NCBI GenBank assembly: GCA_965220985.1
Contig: OZ244854.1
Coordinates: 3,720,001 to 3,784,000 of the forward strand
Length of the DNA: 64,000 nucleotides
Reading direction: 5' to 3'
Source: JAPPHA01 sp965220985
GTDB lineage: Bacteria; Pseudomonadota; Alphaproteobacteria; Rhodobacterales; Rhodobacteraceae
Of this stretch, positions 38,415 to 47,024 are shown piece after piece. The position numbers and the translations under genes are program-made. Positions within the stretch are counted from its first letter, which is position 1; every line of letters begins with the position of its first letter. The notes beneath the pieces were generated by a model, which was given only the letters and a program-made list of their open reading frames with translations, made no database searches and had not been told where the DNA came from.

Positions 38415-38586
38415 GAATGTCCACTCTGAGCTAATCCAAGGACGCGAGTCCCTATCATGTTGGGCCGCCAGTGTCGAATTCGATCGCCGCTGTTCGGTGA
38501 GGTCACGGAACTGGGTGCCCGCCAGAGCCTGCGTGGGGACCTGCACGGAACCGTTCGTCTGTCGACGACGACGTGATCATGGCGAA

Positions 38587-39573
38587 TCACTGGTTCCCGT
38601 TCTCTCGTTCGAGCCGCCGCCACTTTGCCACGTTGCGGTTGTGCTGCGCGAGGGTCTCGGAAAAAACATGCCCTCCTGAACCGTCCGCCACAAAGAACAT
38701 GTTTCGCGACTCATTCGGTCGTACCGTTGCCTCGATCGCCGCGCGACCCGGATTGGCGATCGGAGTCGGCGGCAAACCGTCGATTGTGTAGGTGTTGTGG
38801 GGGGTTTTCTTGTCCAGTTCGCTACGAGTCAGACCGCGGCCCAGGCTGCCCCGCCCCTGCGTCAATCCGTAGACGACGGTTGGATCGCTCTGGAGTCGCC
38901 AACCCTTGCGAAGACGATTCGAAAAAACTGCCGCGACTTCGGCGCGTTCGGACCCGACCCCGGTTTCCTTTTCGACGATCGATGCCAGGATCAGGACCTC
39001 GTCAGGAGATTTCAGCGGAAGATCGCTCGCGCGATTGTTCCATGCCTCCTCGAGGATGATGGCCTGCGCGTCTCTCATGCGGTTCAGGACCGCTTGGCGC
39101 GACTCCCCTCGCGAAATCGCATAGGTTTCGGGAGCGAGTGTCCCTTCGGGCGGAATCTCTGTCACTTCGCCCGTCAGAATCTCCGACTCCATCAGCCGGT
39201 CGATCACTTGGGCAACCGTGAATCCTTCGGGGATTGTCACCCAGTGAAGCACGCCAACGCCTGATGTCAGAACGTCCAGGACCGTTTCCATGGATGCGCC
39301 GGCAATGAGTTCGTACTCACCGTAGCGAAAGTCGGTTTCGCGATCGAGCACGCGGGTTCCGATTCGGAACACCCGCGCATTCGAGATCGCGCCGTCACTT
39401 TCGAGGCGATTCGAGATCGTCGCGAGCGTCTCACCCCGTTCGACGACAAACTCCAGCGGCGTTTCGAGCGGCCCTGACCGGGAGAATTCGTAACGGCCCC
39501 AAGCCAGAACGCCGGCGACGATGACCAGCGCGCATACGATCAGATTGATGGCGTTCGAAGCGACGTGCCGCAT
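38587..39573 (-). CDS. mltG: Endolytic murein transglycosylase MltG
   Basis: MltG cuts nascent glycan strands at the inner membrane and acts as a terminase. The 328-residue protein has an N-terminal membrane anchor (LIVCALVIVAGVLAWGRY), a LysM-like region, and the YceG catalytic domain with ILASIVEKETGVGSERAEVA (catalytic Glu) and LQSDPTVVYGL. It starts 6 bases after fabF, the usual alphaproteobacterial pairing at the end of the fab cluster. Confidence 0.94.
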   Translation of the reverse strand: MRHVASNAINLIVCALVIVAGVLAWGRYEFSRSGPLETPLEFVVERGETLATISNRLESDGAISNARVFRIGTRVLDRETDFRYGEYELIAGASMETVLDVLTSGVGVLHWVTIPEGFTVAQVIDRLMESEILTGEVTEIPPEGTLAPETYAISRGESRQAVLNRMRDAQAIILEEAWNNRASDLPLKSPDEVLILASIVEKETGVGSERAEVAAVFSNRLRKGWRLQSDPTVVYGLTQGRGSLGRGLTRSELDKKTPHNTYTIDGLPPTPIANPGRAAIEATVRPNESRNMFFVADGSGGHVFSETLAQHNRNVAKWRRLERENGNQ

Positions 39574-39579
39574 GAGTGG

Positions 39580-40842
39580 TCAGTTGGCGCGGTTTCCGAC
39601 AATCACGGAGACATTGGTCCCACCGAAACCGAATGAGTTCGACAAGGCGACGTTGATTTCTCGTTTGACGGCCTTGCGCGGTGCAAGATCAATCTCGGAT
39701 TCGACCTCGGGATCGTCAAGGTTGATGGTTGGCGGAGCAACCTGATCCTTGATTGCCATGACGCAGAAAATCAACTCGACAGCCCCTGCAGCGCCGAGCA
39801 AGTGTCCGATTGACGACTTCGTCGATGACATCGTGACGTTTGGTGCATGCGAGCCAAGCAGTCGCTGGACAGTCGCAAGCTCGATCGTGTCCGCCATTGT
39901 CGAGGTGCCGTGTGCATTGACGTAATCGATCGACGAAGGCGGAAGCTGCGCCCGCTTCAGCGCCGCTTCCATGCTCCGAAACCCGCCGTTTCCGTCATCG
40001 GGCGGCGCCGTGATGTGGTGTGCATCGCCAGAGAGACCGAATCCGAGGATCTCCGCGTAGATTTCTGCTCCCCGGGATCGCGCGTGATCAAGGTCCTCGA
40101 GGACGACGACGCCAGCCCCTTCGCCCATGACAAATCCGTCGCGGTCCTTGTCCCACGGTCTCGATGCCCGGTCAGGTTCCTGTGACCATCCCGTCGACAA
40201 TGCACGGCAGGCATTGAATCCGGCAATTCCAAGTCTGGTGATCGAACTCTCGGCACCACCTGCAACCATGACGTCGGCATCGCCCATCATGATCAGGCGT
40301 GACGCATCGGCAATCGCGTGTGCTCCGGTCGAGCAGGCAGTGACCACCGAGTGGTTTGGCCCCTTGAACCCGTATCTGATCGATACCTGGCCGGATGCGA
40401 GATTGATCAGCGCTCCTGGTATGAAGAACGGCGAAATGCGTCGAGCGCCTCGCTCCCTCAGGATATCTGAAGCACGTGCAATCGAGTCGAGTCCGCCGAT
40501 TCCGGAACCGATCATCACGCCGGTTCGGATCCGACTGTTCTCGTCATCGGGCGTCCAGTTGGCGTCCGCTATCGCTTGATCGGCTGCGGCCACTGCGTAG
40601 AGGATGAACTTGTCAACTTTCCGCTGGTCTCGAGGTTCCATCCAGTCGTCGGGGTTGAACGTGCCGTTCGACCCGTCGCCAACCGGAACCTCGCAGGCAT
40701 AGGTGGTCGCCAGTCCCGACGTGTCAAAACCCTGAACAGTTGCCGCTCCGGACTCACCTGCAAGAACACGTTGCCAGGTCGCCCCGACCCCGCAGGCCAA
40801 AGGCGACACCATGCCCAAACCCGTTATCACTACCCGCCGCAT
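39580..40842 (-). CDS. fabF: 3-oxoacyl-ACP synthase II
   Basis: FabF elongates acyl-ACP chains with malonyl-ACP in type II fatty acid synthesis. The 420-residue thiolase-fold protein shows the Cys-His-His triad in TACSTGAHAIADA, NAHGTSTMADTIE and SSTKSSIGHLLGAAGAVE. GAGGATCC precedes the ATG. Its normal upstream neighbour acpP lies 14 kb away at 55.1 kb, separated by the immunity array. Confidence 0.97.
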   Translation of the reverse strand: MRRVVITGLGMVSPLACGVGATWQRVLAGESGAATVQGFDTSGLATTYACEVPVGDGSNGTFNPDDWMEPRDQRKVDKFILYAVAAADQAIADANWTPDDENSRIRTGVMIGSGIGGLDSIARASDILRERGARRISPFFIPGALINLASGQVSIRYGFKGPNHSVVTACSTGAHAIADASRLIMMGDADVMVAGGAESSITRLGIAGFNACRALSTGWSQEPDRASRPWDKDRDGFVMGEGAGVVVLEDLDHARSRGAEIYAEILGFGLSGDAHHITAPPDDGNGGFRSMEAALKRAQLPPSSIDYVNAHGTSTMADTIELATVQRLLGSHAPNVTMSSTKSSIGHLLGAAGAVELIFCVMAIKDQVAPPTINLDDPEVESEIDLAPRKAVKREINVALSNSFGFGGTNVSVIVGNRAN

Positions 40843-41217
40843 GAAGGATCCTCATCTGACTGTTCGCAGTCGGTGACTCCTAATGCCTAGACCGTAGACA
40901 AACAAGCACATGCGAGGAGTCCAACGTCAATTCAGCGCGGCAGAAAGGGACATTCGAACACCAGACAACAGCGGCTCAAGTACCGGCCCAGCGCATGTCC
41001 GCTGGATTCGGTTCATGCCCGTCGTTGGTGTCAAACGCTCATGTCGATCGAGGTCGGATTTTGAGCACAACTCCATGACATTAAGGAATTCTTTGGCAGC
41101 AACAGGTCTGGTTCTGTCTTGAATGGCGGTTGGACCATTCTGGCCAAATCGATGAGTGCCAGAACCAACAACGAAGCCCTTTCAACGCGACGGCAATTCA
41201 GCAGCACTGGTTGTTCA
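40843..41217. other. Gap between fabF and HisA-like gene; left side of the inserted region
   Basis: About 375 bases with no recognised gene. Somewhere here, or just upstream of the HisA-like gene, should be the left junction of the material that separates fabF from acpP. I saw no clear direct repeat with the right side near 54.6-55.1 kb. Confidence 0.4.
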
Positions 41218-41958
41218 TCAAGACGATGCTGAGTCACTCGGGCGCGGCGTGGCGAGGTCGAGGGCTTCCGCAAGGTCCAGGCTGCGGTTGAACAAGGCGC
41301 GGCCGACGACAAAGCCATGAATGGTCCCAATTTGCTTGAGGGCCATGATGTCGTTGCTATCGCGCACAAGCCCGCTGGCAATGACGGGTGTCATGGTCGC
41401 AGACGCCACGGCAGCAACGCCCGAAGTGGACAGGCTGGTTTCTTCGGCTTCGACACCGACGTCCGTATAGAGAATTGCTGCCAGCGGAATCCGATCGAAC
41501 GCATGCACGAAATCCAGTGTCCTGAACATGCTCGTCTTGCGCCATCCGTCGATCAGGATCTTTCCCTTGTAGTCGTCGACAGCAAGGACGATCTGGTCCG
41601 GGAACCGTCGACAAAGCCGTTTCACGAAATCGGGGTCCTTGACGGCCGCCGATCCGATCACGATTCGACCCACGCCAAGATCAATGTACTCCATGACCGA
41701 GTCTTCGGTTCGAAATCCTCCCGCCAGTTGCACCGGAAGCCCTGCCTTGCGAATGATCTCGAGCACGAGGTCACGGTTGTCGTTTCTTCCGTCGACCGCA
41801 TCAAGATCGGTCAAATGCATCCACTCAGCACCGAGACCGGCAAATTCCTGCGCCTTGGTGACAGGGTCCACATGCCAGATCAGGGGATCATCGAGACTCC
41901 CTCGTCGCAGGCTGACACAGCGACCATCGATGAGTTCGATTGTTGGATAAACGATCAC
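41218..41958 (-). CDS. HisA-like TIM-barrel protein
   Basis: The 246-residue product aligns along its length with HisA (ProFAR isomerase): YPTIELIDGRCVSLRRG, VQLAGGFRTEDSVMEYIDLG, VGRIVIGSAAVKDPDFV, LAVDDYKG and GFVVGRALF. The catalytic base Asp of HisA (IPALDLxDG) is replaced by Glu (YPTIELIDG); the second aspartate in LYTDV is kept, but the following DG loop (family TDISRDGTL) is absent. It may be a divergent paralogue with another substrate. GTG 41958 is preferred (GAGAGGAC ahead); the frame is open to 41991. No other his genes are nearby. Confidence 0.75.
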   Translation of the reverse strand: MIVYPTIELIDGRCVSLRRGSLDDPLIWHVDPVTKAQEFAGLGAEWMHLTDLDAVDGRNDNRDLVLEIIRKAGLPVQLAGGFRTEDSVMEYIDLGVGRIVIGSAAVKDPDFVKRLCRRFPDQIVLAVDDYKGKILIDGWRKTSMFRTLDFVHAFDRIPLAAILYTDVGVEAEETSLSTSGVAAVASATMTPVIASGLVRDSNDIMALKQIGTIHGFVVGRALFNRSLDLAEALDLATPRPSDSASS

Positions 41959-42059
41959 CGTCTTGTCCTCTCGTGCCAAGAAACCTTGCACATTGCCGTT
42001 CCGACATACCCAAAAGGGTTCAAAATTGGGAGTGCTTGACAGGGATTCAACAGCAACTT

Positions 42060-42219
42060 CGATACAATGTCAAAACGTCAGCAATGTCAGGAAAAGCCCA
42101 GACGAGCCCGGCCGATCAAGCCATTGATCGGCAAGTGGCTTGGAGAATCCAGTGATGGAACGGTCCAAGTGCGTAAACTGCCACTCCGCAATGCCAAGTT
42201 ACTGCGAGCAAGCCACTTC
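42060..42219 (-). repeat. Array spacer repeat, copy 1
   Basis: The stretch around GATCAAGCCATTGATCGGCA and GTGGCTTGGAGAATCCAGTG, followed by GCAATGCCAAGTTACTGC, recurs downstream of other family A genes (about 43880, 46918, 48476, and diverged near 50890). It marks the 3' boundary of each module. No protein function recognised. Confidence 0.65.
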
Positions 42220-42777
42220 TCAGTTGTGCAGGTCTTCAGCAAGTTGCAGCGCTCGGAAAATGTAGTCCCTCGTTATGTACGGGACGAAACCAAGACGGTC
42301 TCCTGCATCAAAACTCTTGAGATAGGACTTCAGCCGCTCGACGTCACCGATCAACACCAATGCAGCGAGGTGCCAAACCGGCAGTACTCCACTTGAACTC
42401 GTCGGCAACGCGGCATGCTCGCGAAGTGCCAAGTCGAGATCCTGTTCCTGTGCCCATGCGATCGCTTTCTCTGACGCTTGCCGAACATGCTGATCAAGCA
42501 CTTGAGGGACACTGATGCGCGGTTTGTCCTGAGCAAACACAATTGGTTCGCTATCTCGGAGATCAGCACAGATCCCGGCACAAGCATTAGAAAACGCTTC
42601 TGTTGCGACAAACGGCGACAACCAAAGTACTTGCTGTTCGAGCAATTGCCTCACCCCGTAACCGGCCATGACCTCTCTGTCCGACAATTGAAATGACGCG
42701 AACCTCGCTCCTGTCTCATCTCTCGACAAATCCCACCCAAGCATTTGCAATTCCTGACCCACATTGCCGATCTTCAT
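42220..42777 (-). CDS. Family A immunity-like protein, copy A1
   Basis: The 185-residue cytoplasmic protein (MKIGNVGQELQMLGWDLSRD start) belongs to a family repeated six times in this array; I do not know its Pfam name. The last 70 residues (HVRQASEKAIAWAQEQDLDL, GDVERLKSYLKSFDAGDRLG, ITRDYIFRALQLAE) are nearly invariant between copies, while residues about 55-110 vary. A frameshifted stub of a coupled upstream gene precedes it. AAGGAACAGGCC precedes the ATG. By context it is probably an immunity protein for a contact-dependent or polymorphic toxin; this is inference. Confidence 0.75.
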   Translation of the reverse strand: MKIGNVGQELQMLGWDLSRDETGARFASFQLSDREVMAGYGVRQLLEQQVLWLSPFVATEAFSNACAGICADLRDSEPIVFAQDKPRISVPQVLDQHVRQASEKAIAWAQEQDLDLALREHAALPTSSSGVLPVWHLAALVLIGDVERLKSYLKSFDAGDRLGFVPYITRDYIFRALQLAEDLHN

Positions 42778-43027
42778 TGGCCTGTTCCTTCATGTCGTTC
42801 AATCGCAATTTGGGATCCCATCAGGGAAGGCTCTGCTCACGAAACGGTTTGCCCGGCTCAAGCCCAACACGAATGGCATGCCTCCCGAATGGAATCGAAC
42901 GAAACCACTGCGCAAGCAGCCTCGTACAATATCGCAGAAATCGCGGTTAAGTGCGCAGGAATTTCCATGACTTCGGCAAATGGTTTTCGCACCAAATTTT
43001 TTTCCAAATCAAACACAATCACCCAGA
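42778..43027 (-). pseudogene. Degraded 3' end of a gene coupled to A1
   Basis: On the minus strand the codons for IPFGRHAIRVGLEPGKPFRE are readable about 100 bases before A1, matching stubs before A2 and A3. A one-base insertion (GAGCAGAGCCTTCC against GAGCAGGGCTACC) throws it out of frame before the conserved YPDGIPIEI end. Probably the last piece of a lost toxin gene. Confidence 0.55.
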
Positions 43028-43573
43028 TCAATCTTCCAAATGCCAAGAACGGAAAGACTTTTTTTCTTCCAAGAAGTCTATCGGCAGAAGTCGACTTTTT
43101 ATTCTATTTTCCACCAGAGCAAAAAAGAAATCTTCCACGCCTTTTCCCAATATCTCTTCGGATGTTTTTCCTTCATGGCATAGTGCAACATGCCAACCGT
43201 CTGGATCGCCATGACCAACAACAAACGACAATAAATCGCCGTTCAACGTACGAGCAAACACAATTGAAGCGCCTACTTCAGGCGGGGAAGGGCGTGGAAA
43301 CTCATTGGGATCAATTTCTTGATACACGGTATAACAGTATACGCCATGTTTGGCCTGATCAGCGATGTCGATATTGATGTCGATTTGGCATGGTAAAAAT
43401 AACCAAAGAAAATCATTAATTCGCCCTGCACCCAGCCTATCGATTAGTGCCTTGTATCCCTCAGGCAATTTGCAGCCAATTTCAGCTTCCGCTTCGATCC
43501 ACTCATCTCTACTCGGGACTGAAGTTCGCTCAGTTGCCCCCAGAGCCGCAACGATTTCATCTTGCCATGACAT
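43028..43573 (-). CDS. SMI1/KNR4 (SUKH) family protein, copy B1
   Basis: The 181-residue product starts MSWQDEIVAALGATE and carries the SUKH core (EWIEAEAEIGCKLPEGYKAL, GAGRINDFLWLFLP, SFVVGHGDPDGWHVALC). SUKH proteins are typically immunity proteins of bacterial polymorphic toxin systems. ATG 43573 follows GAGGGCAAGTG. The gene and its flank are nearly identical to B5 (47858-48403), showing recent duplication or gene conversion. It lies upstream of the A1 module on the same strand. Confidence 0.85.
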   Translation of the reverse strand: MSWQDEIVAALGATERTSVPSRDEWIEAEAEIGCKLPEGYKALIDRLGAGRINDFLWLFLPCQIDINIDIADQAKHGVYCYTVYQEIDPNEFPRPSPPEVGASIVFARTLNGDLLSFVVGHGDPDGWHVALCHEGKTSEEILGKGVEDFFFALVENRIKSRLLPIDFLEEKKSFRSWHLED

Positions 43574-43967
43574 CACTTGCCCTCATCAACTTTGGGAAAC
43601 TGAACACTCAAGTCGAACCTTACCGTGCTTCCGGTCGTCATCCTGATGCCAACCGGCATCTGTTTGTCTCCAGCTCAGTCTGCAGTCAAATTCAAATTTG
43701 CAAATTCACGTTCTCCACGTTCGTGTTTGTGGCGATAGCCGAAACAATCCCGTGCAAGTTGGCCCCGCTAACTGTGAGGCACGGCCCCAAGCACCAAAAT
43801 TCTCGTGTTGTGTCCTTGGCATTATCCAATGGCGTGCCTCGGATGGTGAGTGGTGCCCAGACGCGCCCGACCCGATCAAGTCATTGATCGTCAAGTGGCT
43901 TGGAGAATCAAGTGATGAAACTGTCCACATGCGTAAACGTCCCTGCGCAACGCCAAGTTACTGCAAC
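43574..43967 (-). repeat. Array spacer repeat, copy 2 (full length)
   Basis: This 394-base spacer is closely similar, base by base, to 46630-47024 (for example ATCAACTTTGGGAAACT, CTTCCGGTCGTCATCCTGAT, GCATCTGTTTGTCTCC, CAAGTTGGCCCCGCTAACTG). It separates the 5' end of a SUKH gene from the 3' end of a family A gene. Open frames in it are not conserved in frame, so I read it as non-coding or fossil sequence. Confidence 0.75.
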
Positions 43968-44531
43968 TCACTTATGGCGGCCTTCAGCAAGTTGCAACGC
44001 CCGGAAAATGTAGTCCCTCGTTATGTACGGGACGAAACCAAGACGGTCTCCTGCGTCAAAGCTCTTGAGATAGGATTTCAGGCGATCGACGTCACCAAAC
44101 AACACCAATGCAGCGAGGTGCCGAACCGGCAGTGCTCCAGGTGAACTCGTCGGCAATGCGGCATACTTGCGAAGTGCCATGTCGAGATCCTGTTCCTGTG
44201 CCCATGCGATCGCTTTTTCTGACACTTGCCGAACATGCTGATCAAGGACTTCGGGAACACAGATGCAGGGATAGTCCTGAGCAACCACAATTGGTTCGAC
44301 ATCGTTACCTATATGATCAGCACAGATCTTGGTAAATGCATCAGAAAACGCTTCTGTTTCGACAAACGGCGACAACCAAAGTTCCTGTTCTTCAGGCAAT
44401 TGCGTTAACCCGTAATCGGCCACGACCTCTCTGTCCGACAATCGAAATGAAGCCAGCCTCGTTCCTGTCTCATCTCTCGACAAAACCCACCCAAGCATTT
44501 GCAATTCTTGACCTACATTGCCGATCTTCAT
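43968..44531 (-). CDS. Family A immunity-like protein, copy A2
   Basis: 187 residues, MKIGNVGQELQMLGWVLSRD start and the invariant C-terminal half ending ALQLAEGRHK. Its middle (CADHIGNDVEPIVVAQDYPC) is different from A1, A3 and A4. Its ATG overlaps the TGA of the upstream stub (ATGA), indicating that it was translationally coupled to a lost gene. Probable immunity protein by context only. Confidence 0.75.
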   Translation of the reverse strand: MKIGNVGQELQMLGWVLSRDETGTRLASFRLSDREVVADYGLTQLPEEQELWLSPFVETEAFSDAFTKICADHIGNDVEPIVVAQDYPCICVPEVLDQHVRQVSEKAIAWAQEQDLDMALRKYAALPTSSPGALPVRHLAALVLFGDVDRLKSYLKSFDAGDRLGFVPYITRDYIFRALQLAEGRHK

Positions 44532-45276
44532 TGGACCATTCCTTTATGTCGTTCAATCTCAATTGGGATCCCATCAGGGTAGCCCTGCTCAAGAAGTGGT
44601 TTGTCCGGCTCAAGCCCGACACGTATGGCATGTCTTCCGAATGGAATCGAACGAAACTGCTGCGCAAGCAGCTTTGTTCAACCAGTATCAATCTGACAAA
44701 CTCGATGACCGACAACACAAACCATTTTCGAGCAACTACGTTTCGTGGGAAACAAACCTCATTTCCTGGTCCAGAAAACTCGGAGGGAAACCATTGCCTT
44801 GCAACCGTTTTTTCGACAATTTCGAAAAAGAACTCTGCAACGCCAGCAGCGTAAATCGCTTCGAAACTCGCTCCATCGTGGCAAAACGCAACCGGCCAGT
44901 TATCTGGATTGCCTGGCCCGCAAATGAACGAAATGTAGTCGCCGCCTACTGTGCATGCAAACGGAAGCACAGCACCCTCTTTGGGCGGGAAGGGGCGCGC
45001 AAATTCAATTGGATCAGTTTCTTGATAAATGGAGTAACATTTGATCGCGTGCTTTGAGTTATCGGCAAAATCAAGAGCTCTGTTTACGTGCGAAGGTGCG
45101 AACAACCAAAGATAGTCGCCAATGCATCCCGCGCCCAGCCGATCAATCAATGACTTGTAACCTGGCGGCAAGACAGATCCTATCTCGGCTTCCGCTTTGG
45201 CCCACGTTGCCCGGTCAAATGCTGATGGTCGCTCCGTTGCCCCCAGAGCTGCGACAACCTCGTCCTGCCACGCCAT
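44470..45276 (-). CDS. SMI1/KNR4 (SUKH) protein, copy B2, frameshifted at the 3' end
   Basis: The frame encodes 268 residues, but only the first about 165 (MAWQDEVVAALGATE, LPPGYKSLIDRLGAGCIGDY, SFICGPGNPDNWPVAFC) belong to the SUKH family. Compared with the homologue at 54061 it has one extra base near 44779 (CCAGAAAACTCGG against CCAGAAAATCAG). Removing it restores the family ending FLDQEMRFVSHET and a TAG at 44736-44738. The frameshift loses that stop and adds about 100 unrelated residues that run across the A2 stub and start. Confidence 0.75.
   Translation of the reverse strand: MAWQDEVVAALGATERPSAFDRATWAKAEAEIGSVLPPGYKSLIDRLGAGCIGDYLWLFAPSHVNRALDFADNSKHAIKCYSIYQETDPIEFARPFPPKEGAVLPFACTVGGDYISFICGPGNPDNWPVAFCHDGASFEAIYAAGVAEFFFEIVEKTVARQWFPSEFSGPGNEVCFPRNVVARKWFVLSVIEFVRLILVEQSCLRSSFVRFHSEDMPYVSGLSRTNHFLSRATLMGSQLRLNDIKEWSNEDRQCRSRIANAWVGFVER
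44528..44674 (-). pseudogene. 3' stub of a gene coupled to A2
   Basis: A readable minus-strand frame of about 48 codons: KLLAQQFRSIPFGRHAIRVG, then LEPDKPLLEQGYPDGIPIEI, then ERHKGMVQ and TGA overlapping the A2 start. The upstream part of the gene is missing. The same ending occurs before A3 and, in diverged form, before A5 and A6. Confidence 0.65.
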
Positions 45277-45431
45277 CACCCTGTCTCTCCGTGATTCAAA
45301 CCGGAGGACAAGAACAGATCCAAAACCCATGGCCACACCCAGTTCCTTCGGGAAGGCAATTGGATTTACTTGAAGGTGCCTGCCCAAACTCCCACGTACC
45401 CGACATAGGCAAGACCTGTCCAGTGGCCCCA

Positions 45432-45959
45432 TCACTTGGGATCAAATTTCATCTCGTGTTGCTGATAATCCGGGAGTACATTGGTCTCCAAACGGCACTC
45501 AACAAGTGCGGAAAAGAACTCTGCGACGTCGGTTGCGAGGACTTGTTCTAAATCCGCTCCATTGTCGCAGAATACAACTGGCCAGTTGTCTGGATCACCT
45601 AGCCCACAAATGAACGACAAGTATTCTCCATCGGCCGTACATGCAAACGGTATTGCAGCACCTTCCTTCGGAGGGCGGGGCCGTGGAAAGGAAGTCGGAA
45701 ATTCTCGTTGCAGATAGGCATAACTGTTGATTCCATGATTTGCCATATCGGCTGTGTTGAGATTTGTGTTGACGTGCGAAGGAGAGGGAAGCCAAATGAA
45801 CTCGCCAATGCAGCCCGCTCCAAGCCGATCAATCAATGCCTTGAACCCCGGGGGCAAAACGCACCTGATCTCGGATTCCGCTGCAATCCATTTCGCCCGA
45901 CTAAAGGCTGGTCGCTCATCTGCCCCGAGGATTGAAACGATTTCGTCCTGCCAAACCAT
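45432..45959 (-). CDS. SMI1/KNR4 (SUKH) family protein, copy B3
   Basis: 175 residues from ATG 45959, which has a strong GGGGGAAG site 3 bases upstream (an ATG at 45971 has none). SUKH landmarks: AKWIAAESEIRCVLPPGFKA, GAGCIGEFIWLPSPSHV, SFICGLGDPDNWPVVFC. It is the most diverged of the intact SUKH copies at its C-terminus (VLPDYQQHEMKFDPK). No family A gene follows it directly; it stands between B2 and B4. Confidence 0.82.
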   Translation of the reverse strand: MVWQDEIVSILGADERPAFSRAKWIAAESEIRCVLPPGFKALIDRLGAGCIGEFIWLPSPSHVNTNLNTADMANHGINSYAYLQREFPTSFPRPRPPKEGAAIPFACTADGEYLSFICGLGDPDNWPVVFCDNGADLEQVLATDVAEFFSALVECRLETNVLPDYQQHEMKFDPK

Positions 45960-46095
45960 CACTTCCCCCATTCAATATCAGGGACATAAACGTCAATGTC
46001 GAACCGGTCTCAGTCATCGGCGGCCATTCTGATATGAAATCTACTGGTTCCTCTCGACACCTTATGCGCACCATATCGGATAGAACAGCTTCGGG

Positions 46096-46629
46096 CTACC
46101 AATAGTCAAAATACATCTTCTCATCAAGCCAGCTTTGCGGGAGAAGCCTGCTTTTGATCCTATTCTCAACCAGCGCAAAAAAGAAATCTTCCACACTATT
46201 TCCCAAAATTTCTTCACAAGTCATTCCGTCATGGCAAAGTGCAACTTGCCAACTGTCCGGATCTCCTGGCCCAACAATAAACGACAAGATGTCGCCGTTT
46301 TCCGTGCGCGCAAACACAACACATGAACCCTCCTTTGGCGGGGGAGGACGAGGGAATTCTGCGGGGTTAATTTCCTGATAGATGGAATAACAGTAGGAAC
46401 CGTGTTTTGCCATGTGGGCGATGTCGATATTTTTGTCGACGCGTGATGGCGCATACAACCACAGAAAGCCACCAATACACCCTTCGCCTAACCTATCAAT
46501 CAATGCCTTGTACCCTTCTGGTATTGTGCACCCGATTTCAGCTTCCGCCTCGATCCACTCATCTCTACTCGGGACTGAAGGTCGCTGAGTTGCACCCAAA
46601 GCCGCAACGATTTCATCTTGCCATGACAT
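46096..46629 (-). CDS. SMI1/KNR4 (SUKH) family protein, copy B4
   Basis: 177 residues, MSWQDEIVAALGATQRPSVP start, LPEGYKALIDRLGEGCIGGF-type core (with TIPEGYK here), GSCVVFARTENGDILSFIVG and CHDGMTCEEILGNSVEDFFF. It is close to B1 and B5 in the first half and differs in the last. ATG 46629 follows GGGGGCAAGTG. The full-length spacer repeat lies immediately upstream. Probable immunity protein by family. Confidence 0.84.
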   Translation of the reverse strand: MSWQDEIVAALGATQRPSVPSRDEWIEAEAEIGCTIPEGYKALIDRLGEGCIGGFLWLYAPSRVDKNIDIAHMAKHGSYCYSIYQEINPAEFPRPPPPKEGSCVVFARTENGDILSFIVGPGDPDSWQVALCHDGMTCEEILGNSVEDFFFALVENRIKSRLLPQSWLDEKMYFDYW

Positions 46630-47024
46630 CACTTGCCCCCATCAACTTTGGGAAACTTGACACTAAAGTCGAACCTGACCTTGCTTCCGGTCGTCATCCT
46701 GATGCCAACCGGCATCTGTTTGTCTCCATCTCAGTCTGCAGTCAAATGCAGATTCACAATCTCGACGTTCGTGATTGTGGCGATAGCAGAAACAATCCCC
46801 GGCAAGTTGGTCCCGCTAACTGTGAGACACGGCTCAAAGCACCAAAAGTCTCGTGTTGTTTCCTTGGCATTCTCAATGGCGTGCCTCGAATGGCGAGTTG
46901 TGCCCTGACGCGCCCGACGGATCAAGCCATTGATCGGCAAATGGCTTGGAGAATCAAGTGACGGAACTGTCCACATGCGTAAACAACCCTGTGCAACCCG
47001 AAGTTACTGCAAGCAAAACACTTC
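46630..47024 (-). repeat. Array spacer repeat, copy 3 (full length)
   Basis: Closely similar to 43574-43967, from the SUKH gene start to the family A gene end. It includes CAAGTTGGTCCCGCTAACTG and the module-end block GATCAAGCCATTGATCGGCA. Non-coding by lack of a frame conserved between copies. Confidence 0.75.

Noticed and set aside
42060..42219. Spacer block reading LIGKWLGESSDGTV as a group II intron reverse transcriptase fragment
   Set aside because: The resemblance to RT segments such as LIxKWLKAG is limited to a few residues, and the frame is not conserved in all spacer copies.
42858..43046. Short minus-strand frame (IWVIVFDLEKNLVRKPFAEV) shared with 47667-47876
   Set aside because: The frame breaks in the second copy; the similarity is nucleotide-level, from the module duplication, not a conserved protein.
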